Shown here: in pieces, positions 9,303-17,627 of the stretch
Position numbering within the stretch: position 1 is the stretch's first letter
How the letters are laid out: each line of letters opens with the position of its first letter
From: Bacillota bacterium
GTDB lineage: Bacteria > Bacillota_I > Bacilli_A > RFN20 > CAG-288
Direction of reading: 5' to 3'
Assembly (NCBI GenBank): GCA_023459795.1
Contig: JAEWSP010000018.1
Span: 1-64,000, forward strand
DNA: 64,000 bases
Position numbers and translations under genes: made by a program
Notes under the pieces: model-generated
The model's input: only the letters and a program-made list of their open reading frames with translations
What the model was told of the DNA's origin: nothing
The model's database searches: none

Positions 9303-10199
9303 TTATTTATCTTTGACTGAGTTGGTGTATTCTTCAATTTCCTGAAGCAGTTTTCCTTGCTCTAAATCCTTAATTGTCATCATCAACTGTTGGTGGGTAT
9401 AGGATTCCTGAAGGTTCTTCCTAGCACTCCTCCAACCAATTCCATCGGTAATCCAAAGGAACTTGTAATGCGGTAATTTGTTGATGTCATCCGCAAGTTT
9501 CTCATAGCTTCTTGCAACTTCGTTTAGTTTGCTTCCTCCGCCACCATAGAAATTGGTCTCAATTAGAAATACCTCGTTTTTGTATTTCAAGGCAAAGTCA
9601 AACCTCTTTTCAGCCTGGTTCTTTCCTTCTTTTAAGTTGATCTCCTCTAATTCCGGATACCCAAACTGGGAAATAATGACTTTCTTCTCGGCCTGCGGAA
9701 TGAATTCGACTCCTGGGAGAGACTTGAGATAATTCTCAACGATTCCCTCCATGTTGGTACCACTTCTATTTTTTCTCGCGTTGCTGTCCAGACCGACTTC
9801 AACCCCTGTCACATAGTCCACAAGGCTTTTTATATGGTTCCCGATGAACAATTCCTTCAGCCCCGTTTTATCCATGAATTTCAAATATTCTTCATCCGTA
9901 TTGACGATTTCTTTGAAATCAAACGAAACTAATGTGTTATCCACAACATTCATCCTATAGGAAGGCGACCTAACAGCTAAAAGAATCGGGATTACTCGAA
10001 GAGATTCGGGATATTTGTGGATCAGGTTGAGAAATTCCTTATCAAAATCATCCTTCCTTCCAATTAAAGAATTTAAAAGATTCAATGGAATAAGGACTTC
10101 CGATACGTTGTCGTAAACTTTTTTAAAATCAACGAAATAATCATACCCAGCAATCGTTGTTTTTAAGCCATCCATTATGTCGTCAAAATCTCTTTTCAT
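9303..10199 (-). CDS. dpnB: DpnII-family type II restriction endonuclease (GATC)
   Basis: The protein has 298 residues, close to DpnII and MboI enzymes (about 280-290). The C-terminal half carries a PD-(D/E)XK-like core: a FDFAL strand followed by the EVFLIETN strand and a glycine-rich turn, which fits the D...ExN catalytic signature of the family. It is the last gene of the minus-strand cassette and overlaps the second methylase by 17 nt. The DpnII family cuts unmethylated GATC. Specificity is inferred mainly from the accompanying pair of adenine methylases, which matches the dpnM-dpnA-dpnB order of Streptococcus pneumoniae. Confidence 0.82.
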   Translation of the reverse strand: MKRDFDDIMDGLKTTIAGYDYFVDFKKVYDNVSEVLIPLNLLNSLIGRKDDFDKEFLNLIHKYPESLRVIPILLAVRSPSYRMNVVDNTLVSFDFKEIVNTDEEYLKFMDKTGLKELFIGNHIKSLVDYVTGVEVGLDSNARKNRSGTNMEGIVENYLKSLPGVEFIPQAEKKVIISQFGYPELEEINLKEGKNQAEKRFDFALKYKNEVFLIETNFYGGGGSKLNEVARSYEKLADDINKLPHYKFLWITDGIGWRSARKNLQESYTHQQLMMTIKDLEQGKLLQEIEEYTNSVKDK

Positions 10200-10977
10200 A
10201 TAAAGTTTCCTCCTCCTTTGCCAAACGCCTCTGAGCTATTCCTAAGTATTCAACCGAGTTGTCTATTCCAATGAACTTCCTATTCAAACTTATGCACACA
10301 ACACCAGTCGTAGCACTTCCGCAGAACGGATCTAAGACCAAGTCATTTTCCTTGGTTGAAGCAAGAACAATTCGAGTAAGCAAAGAGATTGGTTTCTGTG
10401 TTGGATGATGCCCGAATTCTTTTTCGCTTTTCTGTGGTAAAGGTAAAAGCCAAACATCCTTCATCTGCTTCCCTCCATTTTCTTCTTTCATAAGGGAATA
10501 ATTGAAATAATGATTGCCTTTCTTTTTTGGAGTCAGTTGTTTTCTAGCCCACAAGACAGTTTCTGTGCTGTTCGTGAAACACCTGCAGGCAAGATTTGGA
10601 GCCGGATTAGGTTTCTGCCACGTAATATTGTTGATAATCGAATAGCCTTCAAGCTCAAGGGCAACACCAATAGAGTAAATATTATGGAAGGTGCCACTAA
10701 TCCAAATACTGCCATCGTCTTTTAATACCCTTCTGCAAAGTTTTATCCACCTTCGGTTCCATTTCAGTTTTTCCTGCGGGGACATACCTTTGTCCCAGTC
10801 GCCTTTATTAACGCTGACCTGTTTCCCAGAATGACAGCTCAAACCATTGTTGGACAGGAAATAGGGAGGGTCAGCAAATATCATATCAATGGACTCTGTT
10901 TTGACTTTTTTTACGGCATCAAAAACATCATCTAGAATAAGTTCGCTGTTCTTTGATTCAAAGAATGGTTTACTCAT
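10183..10977 (-). CDS. dpnA: DpnA-like DNA adenine methyltransferase
   Basis: The protein has 264 residues. The catalytic motif DPPYFLSNNG is at 36-45, and the S-adenosylmethionine motif LDPFCGSATTG lies near the C-terminus, giving the beta-class order. DpnA enzymes methylate GATC and can act on single-stranded DNA, which helps protect incoming transformed or conjugated DNA. The ATG overlaps the end of the upstream methylase by 4 nt (ATGA) and the stop overlaps the endonuclease start, so the three genes are translationally coupled. The sequence is full length for the family. Confidence 0.87.
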   Translation of the reverse strand: MSKPFFESKNSELILDDVFDAVKKVKTESIDMIFADPPYFLSNNGLSCHSGKQVSVNKGDWDKGMSPQEKLKWNRRWIKLCRRVLKDDGSIWISGTFHNIYSIGVALELEGYSIINNITWQKPNPAPNLACRCFTNSTETVLWARKQLTPKKKGNHYFNYSLMKEENGGKQMKDVWLLPLPQKSEKEFGHHPTQKPISLLTRIVLASTKENDLVLDPFCGSATTGVVCISLNRKFIGIDNSVEYLGIAQRRLAKEEETLYEKRF

Positions 10978-12023
10978 TGAAAATTCCTAATGATGACTTC
11001 TTCAACCGCTCCTCTTCCACTTGCATTGGAATTAATCATTCTTTTTGCATTCACAACATTGATTTCAAAGCCGTCATATAGTTCATTAATAAACTTGGTG
11101 TTGTGGTTCGACAACATAGCCTTTACACCCTTTTTATCCAGCTCCCTAAAGCATTCGGCAAGCCTTGCCTGATCTTTTTTGCCAAATCCTTCCTTGTCAT
11201 AAGAAGTAAAACTGGATTTGTCATCCCAAGTATCATACGGCGGATCAAAATAAACAAAATCGCCGGATTTTGCATTTTTTACCGCTTCACTAAAGTCTTC
11301 GTGTGTGATAACAGGCTTAGCACTATTGAAATAGCTCAATATGTTGGCAAAATTGGTCTTATCATAGGAATTAACTTTTTCTTTCTTTCCTGAAGGGACG
11401 TTAAAGAATCCTTTTGAGTTCACTCTGAAGAGTCCGTTAAAGCATGCTTTGTTCAAATAGATCATTCTAGCTGCTCTCTCAATGTCGTCAGCGCTTTTCT
11501 GCCATTTTGCATCTCTATCAAGCGCCCTTACAAAAAGGTAATTCTCTTCTGAATGGTTCTTATCATATTCATCCAGTTTTGCCATTAGGCCTTCATAAGT
11601 GGTCTTCGATAAAAAGCATCTATAGGCAGACAAAAGCTCGTCATTCATATCATTAATATGAGGATGCTTAGGATTAACCTTAAAGAGCAAAGCACCACCA
11701 CCAATAAAGGGTTCGTAGTATTCGTTATATTCTTTAGGCATCAAAGAGACAAGCCTATCTAGAAGCTGAGTCTTCCCACCTGCCCATTTGACAAACGGAT
11801 GAATGCAAGAAGCACTTGGCTGCATCAATTCACCAATCTCAATTCCCAAGGCAACGGATAGCTTCTGGGCGGTAGATATTTGTACATCGACAAGTCCTGC
11901 TTCTATCTTTGATAACTGACTTCTCTCTATACCAGAAAGTGTAGAAAGTGACTCTTGGGTAAGTCCTTTTTCTAACCTGATTTGTTTGACTTGGTTGCCA
12001 AAGCATTTGCTCGTTTTATTCAT
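10974..12023 (-). CDS. dpnM: HTH regulator fused to a Dam/DpnM-type GATC adenine methyltransferase
   Basis: The protein has 349 residues. Residues about 8-65 form an XRE/Cro-type HTH (QVKQIRLEKGLTQESLSTLS). From about 76 a Dam-class methylase follows, with SAM motif FVKWAGGKTQ at 77-86 and catalytic DPPYDTWDD at 260-268. The fusion would combine GATC protection with self-regulation, much like a restriction-modification control protein. The ATG at 12023 is chosen because a TATACT box lies exactly 6 nt before it, implying a leaderless mRNA, and an 18-bp palindrome overlaps the -35 position. The upstream in-frame ATG at 12059 would place the promoter inside the gene. Confidence 0.86.
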   Translation of the reverse strand: MNKTSKCFGNQVKQIRLEKGLTQESLSTLSGIERSQLSKIEAGLVDVQISTAQKLSVALGIEIGELMQPSASCIHPFVKWAGGKTQLLDRLVSLMPKEYNEYYEPFIGGGALLFKVNPKHPHINDMNDELLSAYRCFLSKTTYEGLMAKLDEYDKNHSEENYLFVRALDRDAKWQKSADDIERAARMIYLNKACFNGLFRVNSKGFFNVPSGKKEKVNSYDKTNFANILSYFNSAKPVITHEDFSEAVKNAKSGDFVYFDPPYDTWDDKSSFTSYDKEGFGKKDQARLAECFRELDKKGVKAMLSNHNTKFINELYDGFEINVVNAKRMINSNASGRGAVEEVIIRNFQ

Positions 12024-12135
12024 AGCAATAGTATACCCTGTTTGTGTGCCGTGGCACACATTTTAGTTCATTTTTTAAAGTAGCAACTTGGATTTCCTTT
12101 TTATCGCCATCACGAAAAACATCACCCAACTTCAT
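12016..12135 (-). CDS. Small ORF after mcrC, possible truncated gene remnant
   Basis: A 39-residue ORF (begins MKLGDVFRDGDKKEIQ) starts 5 nt after the mcrC stop, as a next operon gene would. It runs across the operator and promoter of the DpnII-type cassette and stops just inside the methylase gene. The spacing and the protein-like first half suggest the head of a gene cut off when the cassette was inserted. It has only a weak GAG ribosome site. I cannot name a family. Confidence 0.25.
   Translation of the reverse strand: MKLGDVFRDGDKKEIQVATLKNELKCVPRHTNRVYYCYE
12030..12035 (-). promoter_or_regulatory. -10 box of the DpnII-type cassette, leaderless start
   Basis: On the minus strand TATACT is followed by six bases and then the ATG of the fused methylase, so transcription should begin at or within a base of the start codon. 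No Shine-Dalgarno sequence is present. The -35 position falls inside the palindrome at 12043-12060 and matches consensus poorly. Confidence 0.6.
12043..12060 (-). promoter_or_regulatory. Palindromic operator of the DpnII-type cassette
   Basis: TGTGTGCC-GT-GGCACACA is a perfect inverted repeat with 8-bp arms and a 2-bp centre. It covers the -35 region of the cassette promoter. The natural candidate ligand is the HTH domain fused to the first methylase, giving negative autoregulation of the whole cassette. Confidence 0.65.
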
Positions 12136-12140
12136 CTCAA

Positions 12141-13154
12141 TCACATCTGTTCCGCTATCTCCCTCAGCTTTTGATCGATTAAAGAAAAGTCTCCGCTTAG
12201 ATCCAAGCTCCTGATACTGATTTTATTCCCACTCATCTGGTAATCGACATTTGGAACATTCCCGTCTTCCGTTTTGGCATAAAGAAGCATTCCCGAAACC
12301 TCCTTCCCTTCTTCGCTTTTGTTTTTAACATAAGTAAAGATCTGATAAAGGTTGCCAGAAATTACAGATGCCTTGTCATATCTCGTTTGTAGGTTAGAGT
12401 CATAGAACTTGGCATCAATAATCAGAACCTTGTTCCCTTTCGTCAAGGAGATATCCGTTATCATCCTAGGAAGAAGATAATCATTTTCATCATCCAAAGC
12501 CCACTTCACTTCCGAAGGGTTTGCATTCAGGCTTGGATAATGCTTACGATAGAATTCCAAAATGAACTTCTCGTAAAGGTGGTACATCCTTTGCTCATCA
12601 ACGAAGTTCTTCATCTTCCGATTTCCGGAATTAGGAGAGATAACCATTCCATCTAGAATCATATTGCAGATTGCCATCAGCATTCGATATGTCTGGTTGT
12701 TCCTATCAAAGCGGACATTCCAATCAATAGAATCGGGAGAGAGGATATCCACTCCGGGGAAGTAGACAATGAGTAGACGGATCTCTTTCTTCTTCTCCAA
12801 GCAAATATTCGAATGAAGAAGGTAGAACAATGTCGTTTTAAGGATCTGATTGAATTTCGTATTTAAAGAAAAGTCCTCAAAAGAACAATCAACCTTATGC
12901 TTTGATAGAAGATTGTTCCTGACTGTTTCCGTTAGGTTTATCTTGCCCTTTACAACGCTTGTTGGTTCTTCTATTTGTAGATAATCTCGAAGCAAGCCGG
13001 TTTTTATTTGGCTCTTAACGCCTTTGATCAGGATTTCCGAGAGTAGTTCCAGAGCATTGGAAAAATCTTCTTCCCCAATCTCTTTATAACCTTTCTCCTG
13101 AAGCACCTGGTAGGCGTAGGAGAGCATGTAATAGATGTTCTGAACCTTGATCAT
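12141..13154 (-). CDS. mcrC: McrC-like subunit of the McrBC type IV restriction system
   Basis: The protein has 337 residues. The N-terminal half is McrC-like (IKVQNIYYMLSYAYQVL) and the C-terminal nuclease core shows D...DAK (ITDISLTKGNKVLIIDAKFY), a PD-(D/E)XK signature. McrC is the nuclease partner of the McrB GTPase and cuts DNA with modified cytosines. The ATG at 13154 overlaps the mcrB stop as ATGA, the usual coupling for this pair; the upstream ATG at 13184 lies inside mcrB and is less likely. The gene itself looks intact, but its activity depends on whether the interrupted mcrB still makes protein. Confidence 0.85.
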   Translation of the reverse strand: MIKVQNIYYMLSYAYQVLQEKGYKEIGEEDFSNALELLSEILIKGVKSQIKTGLLRDYLQIEEPTSVVKGKINLTETVRNNLLSKHKVDCSFEDFSLNTKFNQILKTTLFYLLHSNICLEKKKEIRLLIVYFPGVDILSPDSIDWNVRFDRNNQTYRMLMAICNMILDGMVISPNSGNRKMKNFVDEQRMYHLYEKFILEFYRKHYPSLNANPSEVKWALDDENDYLLPRMITDISLTKGNKVLIIDAKFYDSNLQTRYDKASVISGNLYQIFTYVKNKSEEGKEVSGMLLYAKTEDGNVPNVDYQMSGNKISIRSLDLSGDFSLIDQKLREIAEQM

Positions 13155-15298
13155 CGGATTGCATCCCGAAGACGATTTGCCCATTCATGGACCTTATCCG
13201 AGGAATCAAACCAATACTCCTTAAGAAGAGGAATGATCTTATATTCGATGATGTTATTCAAGGAATAATCCTCCAGAAGGTTGGAAAAATAACTATGTCC
13301 GATCTGGAATCCTTCTCCTAATGATTCATCCGAAGCAATCGTCTCATTCAAAGACTGGATTGTCTGGATAACCTTATCCAGTTTTTGATCGTTATGTTTC
13401 TTCTGCTCTTCCACAAATTTGGGATTGTCGAATGCCGGGCGGAGGTCGTAGAAGGAGAATCTCCTTCGTAAAGCATAATCGATCAAAGCCAAGCTTCGAT
13501 CTGCTGTATTCATGGTTCCGATGATATATAGATTCTTAGGGATATTGAAGAGTTCACTGTTGTAGAGGAGCCGAATTGAATTTCCTCTCTTATCTGGTTC
13601 CAAGAGAACAAATAGTTCTCCGAAGATCTTGCTGAGGTTTCCGCGGTTGATTTCATCGATGATGAAGAAATACTTGTTATCGGGGTCTTCCTCTGCTTTT
13701 CTGCAGAAGCGATAGAAAATACCGGTCTGTATCTCCCAAGGCTGGTTGGGATTGCTGCTCGGTCGATAGCCCATAATAAAGTCTTCGTAAGAATAGCCCT
13801 GATGGAACTGAACCATCTCAACCTTATCTGCATCCTTCTTTCCAATGATGGAATAAGCAAGTCTCTTCGCAAGATAGGTTTTCCCAACACCCGGTGCCCC
13901 TTCCAGGATCAAGTTCTTATCCTGGCTTAAAAGCATGCTTAGTGTGTTGTACTGATCTTCGCCAATGAAGGCCTCTTTCAAGAAACTATCTTTCGAATAA
14001 AGCGGAATGCTGTCCTCTTTCTCCGGGGCTTCCTCTTCCTGTCCGAATAGAGCAAGAAGCTTCTGAACATATTCCGGATATCTGGTAATATCCGTCAATG
14101 TCTTGATAGCATTTTGTCCATCCGGGTTTTCATAGTTGCCAACATCCGTCCAATCCACTTCACGGACATGGGAATAACCATCTTCCATGCTTGCATCATA
14201 CTGATAATCTGAAGTAACTGTGCCCTTAGCAATGATTTGATTCTTCCCCTTCTTTACGATGATGATATCGCCCGGTTTCATCACCTTGGCAAACTCCCAT
14301 AGGGCGTGGCTGTTATTCCGGTAGCTTTGATTTTCATCAAAAGCATCTTTCAGTTTCTTCGTAACCTCTCCTTGAGAACCAAACGAAGAAGAGTCGCCGG
14401 TTTCTCCAAACATAAGCGCCATGATACCTTTGTCATGGAAGGTATCCCATTTTTCTCCGTTCCATCCAGCCGAGAACAGCCAGTAATGAACGGACTCTAC
14501 ATCCGAGTCTACATTTGTCGGTTCTTTTGCCGCCTCTTCTTCCTTGATTCTCTTATTCTCCTCGCATGAATTCTCCCAAGCCCGGAAAGACAGCTCTGGC
14601 AGACTCTTATACTTGCTCTCTCCGCTTTTCAGGAAATCCAGCATCTTCTTCTGAATCGTAAAATAGCTATCGGCCGAGATCCGATGCGGGATTTCCGGAA
14701 GAGACTTAGAAAAGTCTTCCGGGAAACTTCCCGGTTGTTTGAAGAACCACGTGTTCCGGCTATCCAGACTGATGTAGAAATCAGGAGCTATCCAGAAAAG
14801 ACCCATTGTGATCTTTCCGGTTGCGTTTCCTTTAATCTGCATAGAAAGAGAAAAATACTTTTTCAGCAGACCAAGAGTTTCCGCGTTCTGATCTTCTTCA
14901 TATTTGAGAGCATAGATGAAGAGATTTTAGAGATTATCGATTTCCTGCTTTTTCTGTTTGCTCTCCAGGTTATAAAGTACAGCGTTTATACTCTGCATTA
15001 TCGGTATTCCATCAAAGTGGCTAGGAACTACGGAAGAAATATGGAACTGGTTTTTGAATTCGGAAATAATCAGTTTTCTTGAACTATCCGTGAGTCCTCT
15101 GTTGAAGAGCGCAAAAACGGTAAACGGATCAATATCTTTGTTGTTATCGTTTCCACATAATTTCGGCAGCGGCTTTCCAATGTTTTGAAAGCCCTGCTGA
15201 ACCTTCGTGAATAATTCCTCCCGTTTGTTCTGATAACCTAAAAGAGTTTCTGCAAATTTCTTGTAGAATCCGACCCAATCAAACCCGTTGTTTTCCAT
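13151..15298 (-). pseudogene. mcrB: McrB-like GTPase gene split by an in-frame TAA
   Basis: Two ORFs in the same frame make up one McrB. The first part (15298 to 14927, 124 codons including the stop) encodes the N-terminal domain and ends at TAA (14927-14929) after EIDNL. The frame then continues without indel (NLFIYALKYEED...) into the rest. The second part has a PUA/EVE-like region (VHYWLFSAGWNGEKWDTF) and the McrB GTPase with Walker A GAPGVGKT, Walker B FFIIDEINRG and the signature MNTADRS. Family members read DNLWxLF at the break, so one sense codon has become TAA. The first ATG after the stop (14842) has no ribosome site. The ATG at 15298 follows GAAAGGAA. The system is probably inactive unless readthrough, reinitiation or a base error is involved. 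Confidence 0.82.
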
Positions 15299-15310
15299 AT
15301 AATTCCTTTC

Positions 15311-15335
15311 AAATAGCACTCAGCTGAGGCTATTT
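15311..15335 (-). terminator. Hairpin between yitT and mcrB, weak terminator or regulatory stem
   Basis: AAATAGC/GCTATTT encloses the perfect palindrome CTCAGCTGAG. It overlaps the yitT stop codon and sits directly before the mcrB ribosome site. On the minus strand only TTT follows, so termination would be weak; it may reduce read-through from yitT into mcrB. Confidence 0.4.
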
Positions 15336-16466
15336 CTTTTCTTCCGTCTTCTCTTCTTCTTTTTCTTCCTTCTTCCTCTTCTTGGATAGGAACCTCTTGG
15401 CTTCTTCCGGAGACAAGGCAAGATCCTTAAGCTCTACTTCCGGAGTATCCCTCGTAAATCCGTATCCGACAACCTCCCTGGCTTCGATAGTTGTAATAAA
15501 GGCATTCGGATCCACGGAAAGAATAGCAGCCATCATCGGCTGGTATTCGTTCTTGTCGTAGCAGACTTCCAGTAGTTCCCTGTCTCTCTTCGTATATCCG
15601 CCTTTGCTGGTAAGAAGAGTCGTACCTCTGCTGAAGGTATCCGTTATATAGTCGTTTATCTCTCTTATCTTGTCGGAAGCTATCAAGGCTACATACGTGG
15701 AATTGAAGGCAGAAAAGACCTTGTCCATAGTAAGGGAGAGCAGGAAGGCAGAGACAATGCCGACTAGAAGCGCCGGGAAGTTGTACTGGTTGACCAGGAA
15801 GAATCCGGCAAGGATGAAGAGGAAGTCCGGAATGAACCCGGAGACCATCAGAGGAAGGTGCAGATACTTGTGGAGAAGGAGAGTCAGGACATCCGTTCCT
15901 CCGGAGCTTCCTCCTCCTACCATCGAGACACCGATGCCGATTCCGGTAAGGACACCGCCAAGAAGTGCAGAAAGCAAGAAGATCGTAGCTTCGGCACTAG
16001 GCCCCGAGATCAAATGGCTTCCGACGTAGAAGCCGTTCTCTGCCCAGTAAGGCATGGAGAAGACAGGCTTGTTGTCCAGGATGCTGTTCTCGGCAATAAG
16101 TCCTAGGATTTTGATGAAGATCGGGTTTGTAATAGTAACGACCAGAGTCTTGATCGAATACCGGACCCCCAAAGTAAACAGTCCGACTACAAACAGAACC
16201 CAGTAGATAATGGTGATATAGGTCTCGGGGCTGATCTTGTTCAGTCCCGGGATCGCATTCAGGACCATGGCAAGAGCAGAAGAACCGCCGGCGATGACGT
16301 TCATCGGCAGGATGAACCATTCCGTTGCCAGAGCCATCAGGAAAGAACCCAAAAGCATGTAGCCGATGTTCTTGGCTACCTTCTTCGGCGGTTCCCTCTT
16401 CAGCTCTTTGAGAATGGTCTGTCCGGAACGGACAAACCAGTTCTTCCTGGCCCTGTTTTCTTCCAT
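15330..16466 (-). CDS. YitT-family membrane protein
   Basis: The protein has 378 residues. The first 280 or so contain about five or six membrane segments, with the conserved entry GYMLLGSFLMALATEWFILP, a typical DUF161 start. A soluble C-terminal domain (RGTTLLTSKGGYTKRDRELL...) matches DUF2179, followed by a highly charged Lys/Glu tail. YitT/YpjC proteins are widespread in Firmicutes and of unsettled function. GGAGG lies 10 nt before the ATG. The gene follows prfB by 20 nt, so it is probably the last gene of a secA-prfB-yitT operon. The family call is firm; the biological role is not known. Confidence 0.85.
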   Translation of the reverse strand: MEENRARKNWFVRSGQTILKELKREPPKKVAKNIGYMLLGSFLMALATEWFILPMNVIAGGSSALAMVLNAIPGLNKISPETYITIIYWVLFVVGLFTLGVRYSIKTLVVTITNPIFIKILGLIAENSILDNKPVFSMPYWAENGFYVGSHLISGPSAEATIFLLSALLGGVLTGIGIGVSMVGGGSSGGTDVLTLLLHKYLHLPLMVSGFIPDFLFILAGFFLVNQYNFPALLVGIVSAFLLSLTMDKVFSAFNSTYVALIASDKIREINDYITDTFSRGTTLLTSKGGYTKRDRELLEVCYDKNEYQPMMAAILSVDPNAFITTIEAREVVGYGFTRDTPEVELKDLALSPEEAKRFLSKKRKKEEKEEEKTEEKK

Positions 16467-16486
16467 AGCGGAATACCTCCAGTAAT

Positions 16487-17606
16487 CTACTTCTTATGCA
16501 TGGCGTGGAATTCCCAGCGCAGATAGGCATCGATGAAGTTCGTGAGATGCCCGTCCATGACAGCGTGGACATCCACCTCCGAATAATCGGAGCGGTGATC
16601 CTTCACCATGGTATAAGGTGAGAAGACATAGGAACGGATCTGGGAGGAGAAGGAGATATCCTTCTTCACACCGCCTATCTTTGCCATCTCTTCTTCCCGC
16701 TTCTTCTGCTGGAGCTGGAAAAGCTTGGACTTCAGCATCATCATGCAGGTTTCCTTGTTGGCAAGCTGATCCCGCTCGATCTGGCAGGAGACGACGATGT
16801 TCGTCGGGATATGGGTGATACGGACGGCAGACTCCGTCTTGTTGACGTTCTGTCCTCCGGCGCCCGAGGAATGGTAGGTATCGATACGGAGATCCGTCGG
16901 ATTGATTTCGATCGGAACGGAGGCATCGATCTGAGGCAGTACATTGACGGAAGCAAAAGAGGTGTGTCTTGCACCATCGGCATCAAAAGGAGAATTCCGG
17001 ACAAGTCTGTGGACTCCGTTTTCGGCACGTAGGTTTCCAAATGCCATCTTCCCTGAAATAAGAATGGTTGCACTATTGATCCCGGCTTCTTCCCCGGCGA
17101 CATAATCGACAAGCTTCACCCCGTATCCCATGATCTCCGCATACCGCTGGTACATCCTTAGGAGCATGCTGGCCCAGTCATGGGCTTCCGTTCCTCCGGC
17201 ACCCGGATGGAACTCCAGGATGGCGTTCATGGCGTCGTATTCCCCGCTGTAGAAGAGGGAATGCTCGAACTCGGCAAACTCCCCGGTCAGTTCCGTCAGC
17301 GTCTTGTCGGCATCGGCGAAGATCTCCGGATCGTTCTCTTCCTTGAGCAGTGCAAGTTCGTCTTCGATGTCCCCTAGCTTCTTGGAAAAACGGGAAAGAG
17401 ACCCGAGACGGCCATTGGCCGTCGCAAGTTTCTGGTTGATTTCCTTTGCCTTGAAGGGATCCTTCCAAAAGGTCGGATCCATCGTGAGCGCCGAAAGATC
17501 GGCGCTCTCTTTTTCTAGAGCCGGGACGTCAAAGAGCGCCTTGCAAATCCAGAAGGCGCTGGTTCAATCCAGAGCAGGTGTTGTTCAGTTCGAAAAGTTC
17601 TTTCAT
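16487..17606 (-). CDS. prfB: Peptide chain release factor 2, with programmed +1 frameshift
   Basis: Translation starts at ATG 17606 (AAAGGA upstream), reads 25 codons ending ...QGAL and meets TGA at 17529-17531. Skipping the T of TGA in CTT-TGA-C moves to the frame DVPALEKESADLSALTMDP..., giving 372 residues in all, the usual RF2 length. The site is the classic autoregulatory slip of prfB: low RF2 slows termination at UGA and lets the shift occur. An AAGG element just upstream is the usual stimulator. RF2 identity is confirmed by the codon-recognition motif SPF (NSPFDADGARH) and the GGQ motif (SSGAGGQNVNK), which triggers peptide release. Tools that ignore the shift will start it wrongly at 17482. 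A 146-bp stretch is nearly identical to prfA. Confidence 0.95.
16749..16894 (-). repeat. Tract in prfB almost identical to prfA
   Basis: This 146-bp stretch over the GGQ domain matches 47054-47199 of prfA in opposite orientation with a single mismatch (GTCGTC versus GTTGTC). Flanking sequence diverges at once on both sides, including at third codon positions. It is consistent with recent gene conversion between the release factor genes. Confidence 0.9.
17528..17534 (-). other. Programmed +1 frameshift site of prfB
   Basis: On the minus strand the sequence is CTTTGAC, with the zero-frame TGA at 17529-17531. It is the canonical CUU-UGA-C slip, preceded by CAAGGCGCT, a weak Shine-Dalgarno-like stimulator. 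Confidence 0.93.
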
Positions 17607-17627
17607 TGCTTGGCAGTCCTTTCTATA

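Noticed and set aside
17482..17484. ATG at 17482 as the prfB start
   Set aside because: It ignores the conserved frameshift; the true start at 17606 has a ribosome site and gives a full-length RF2.
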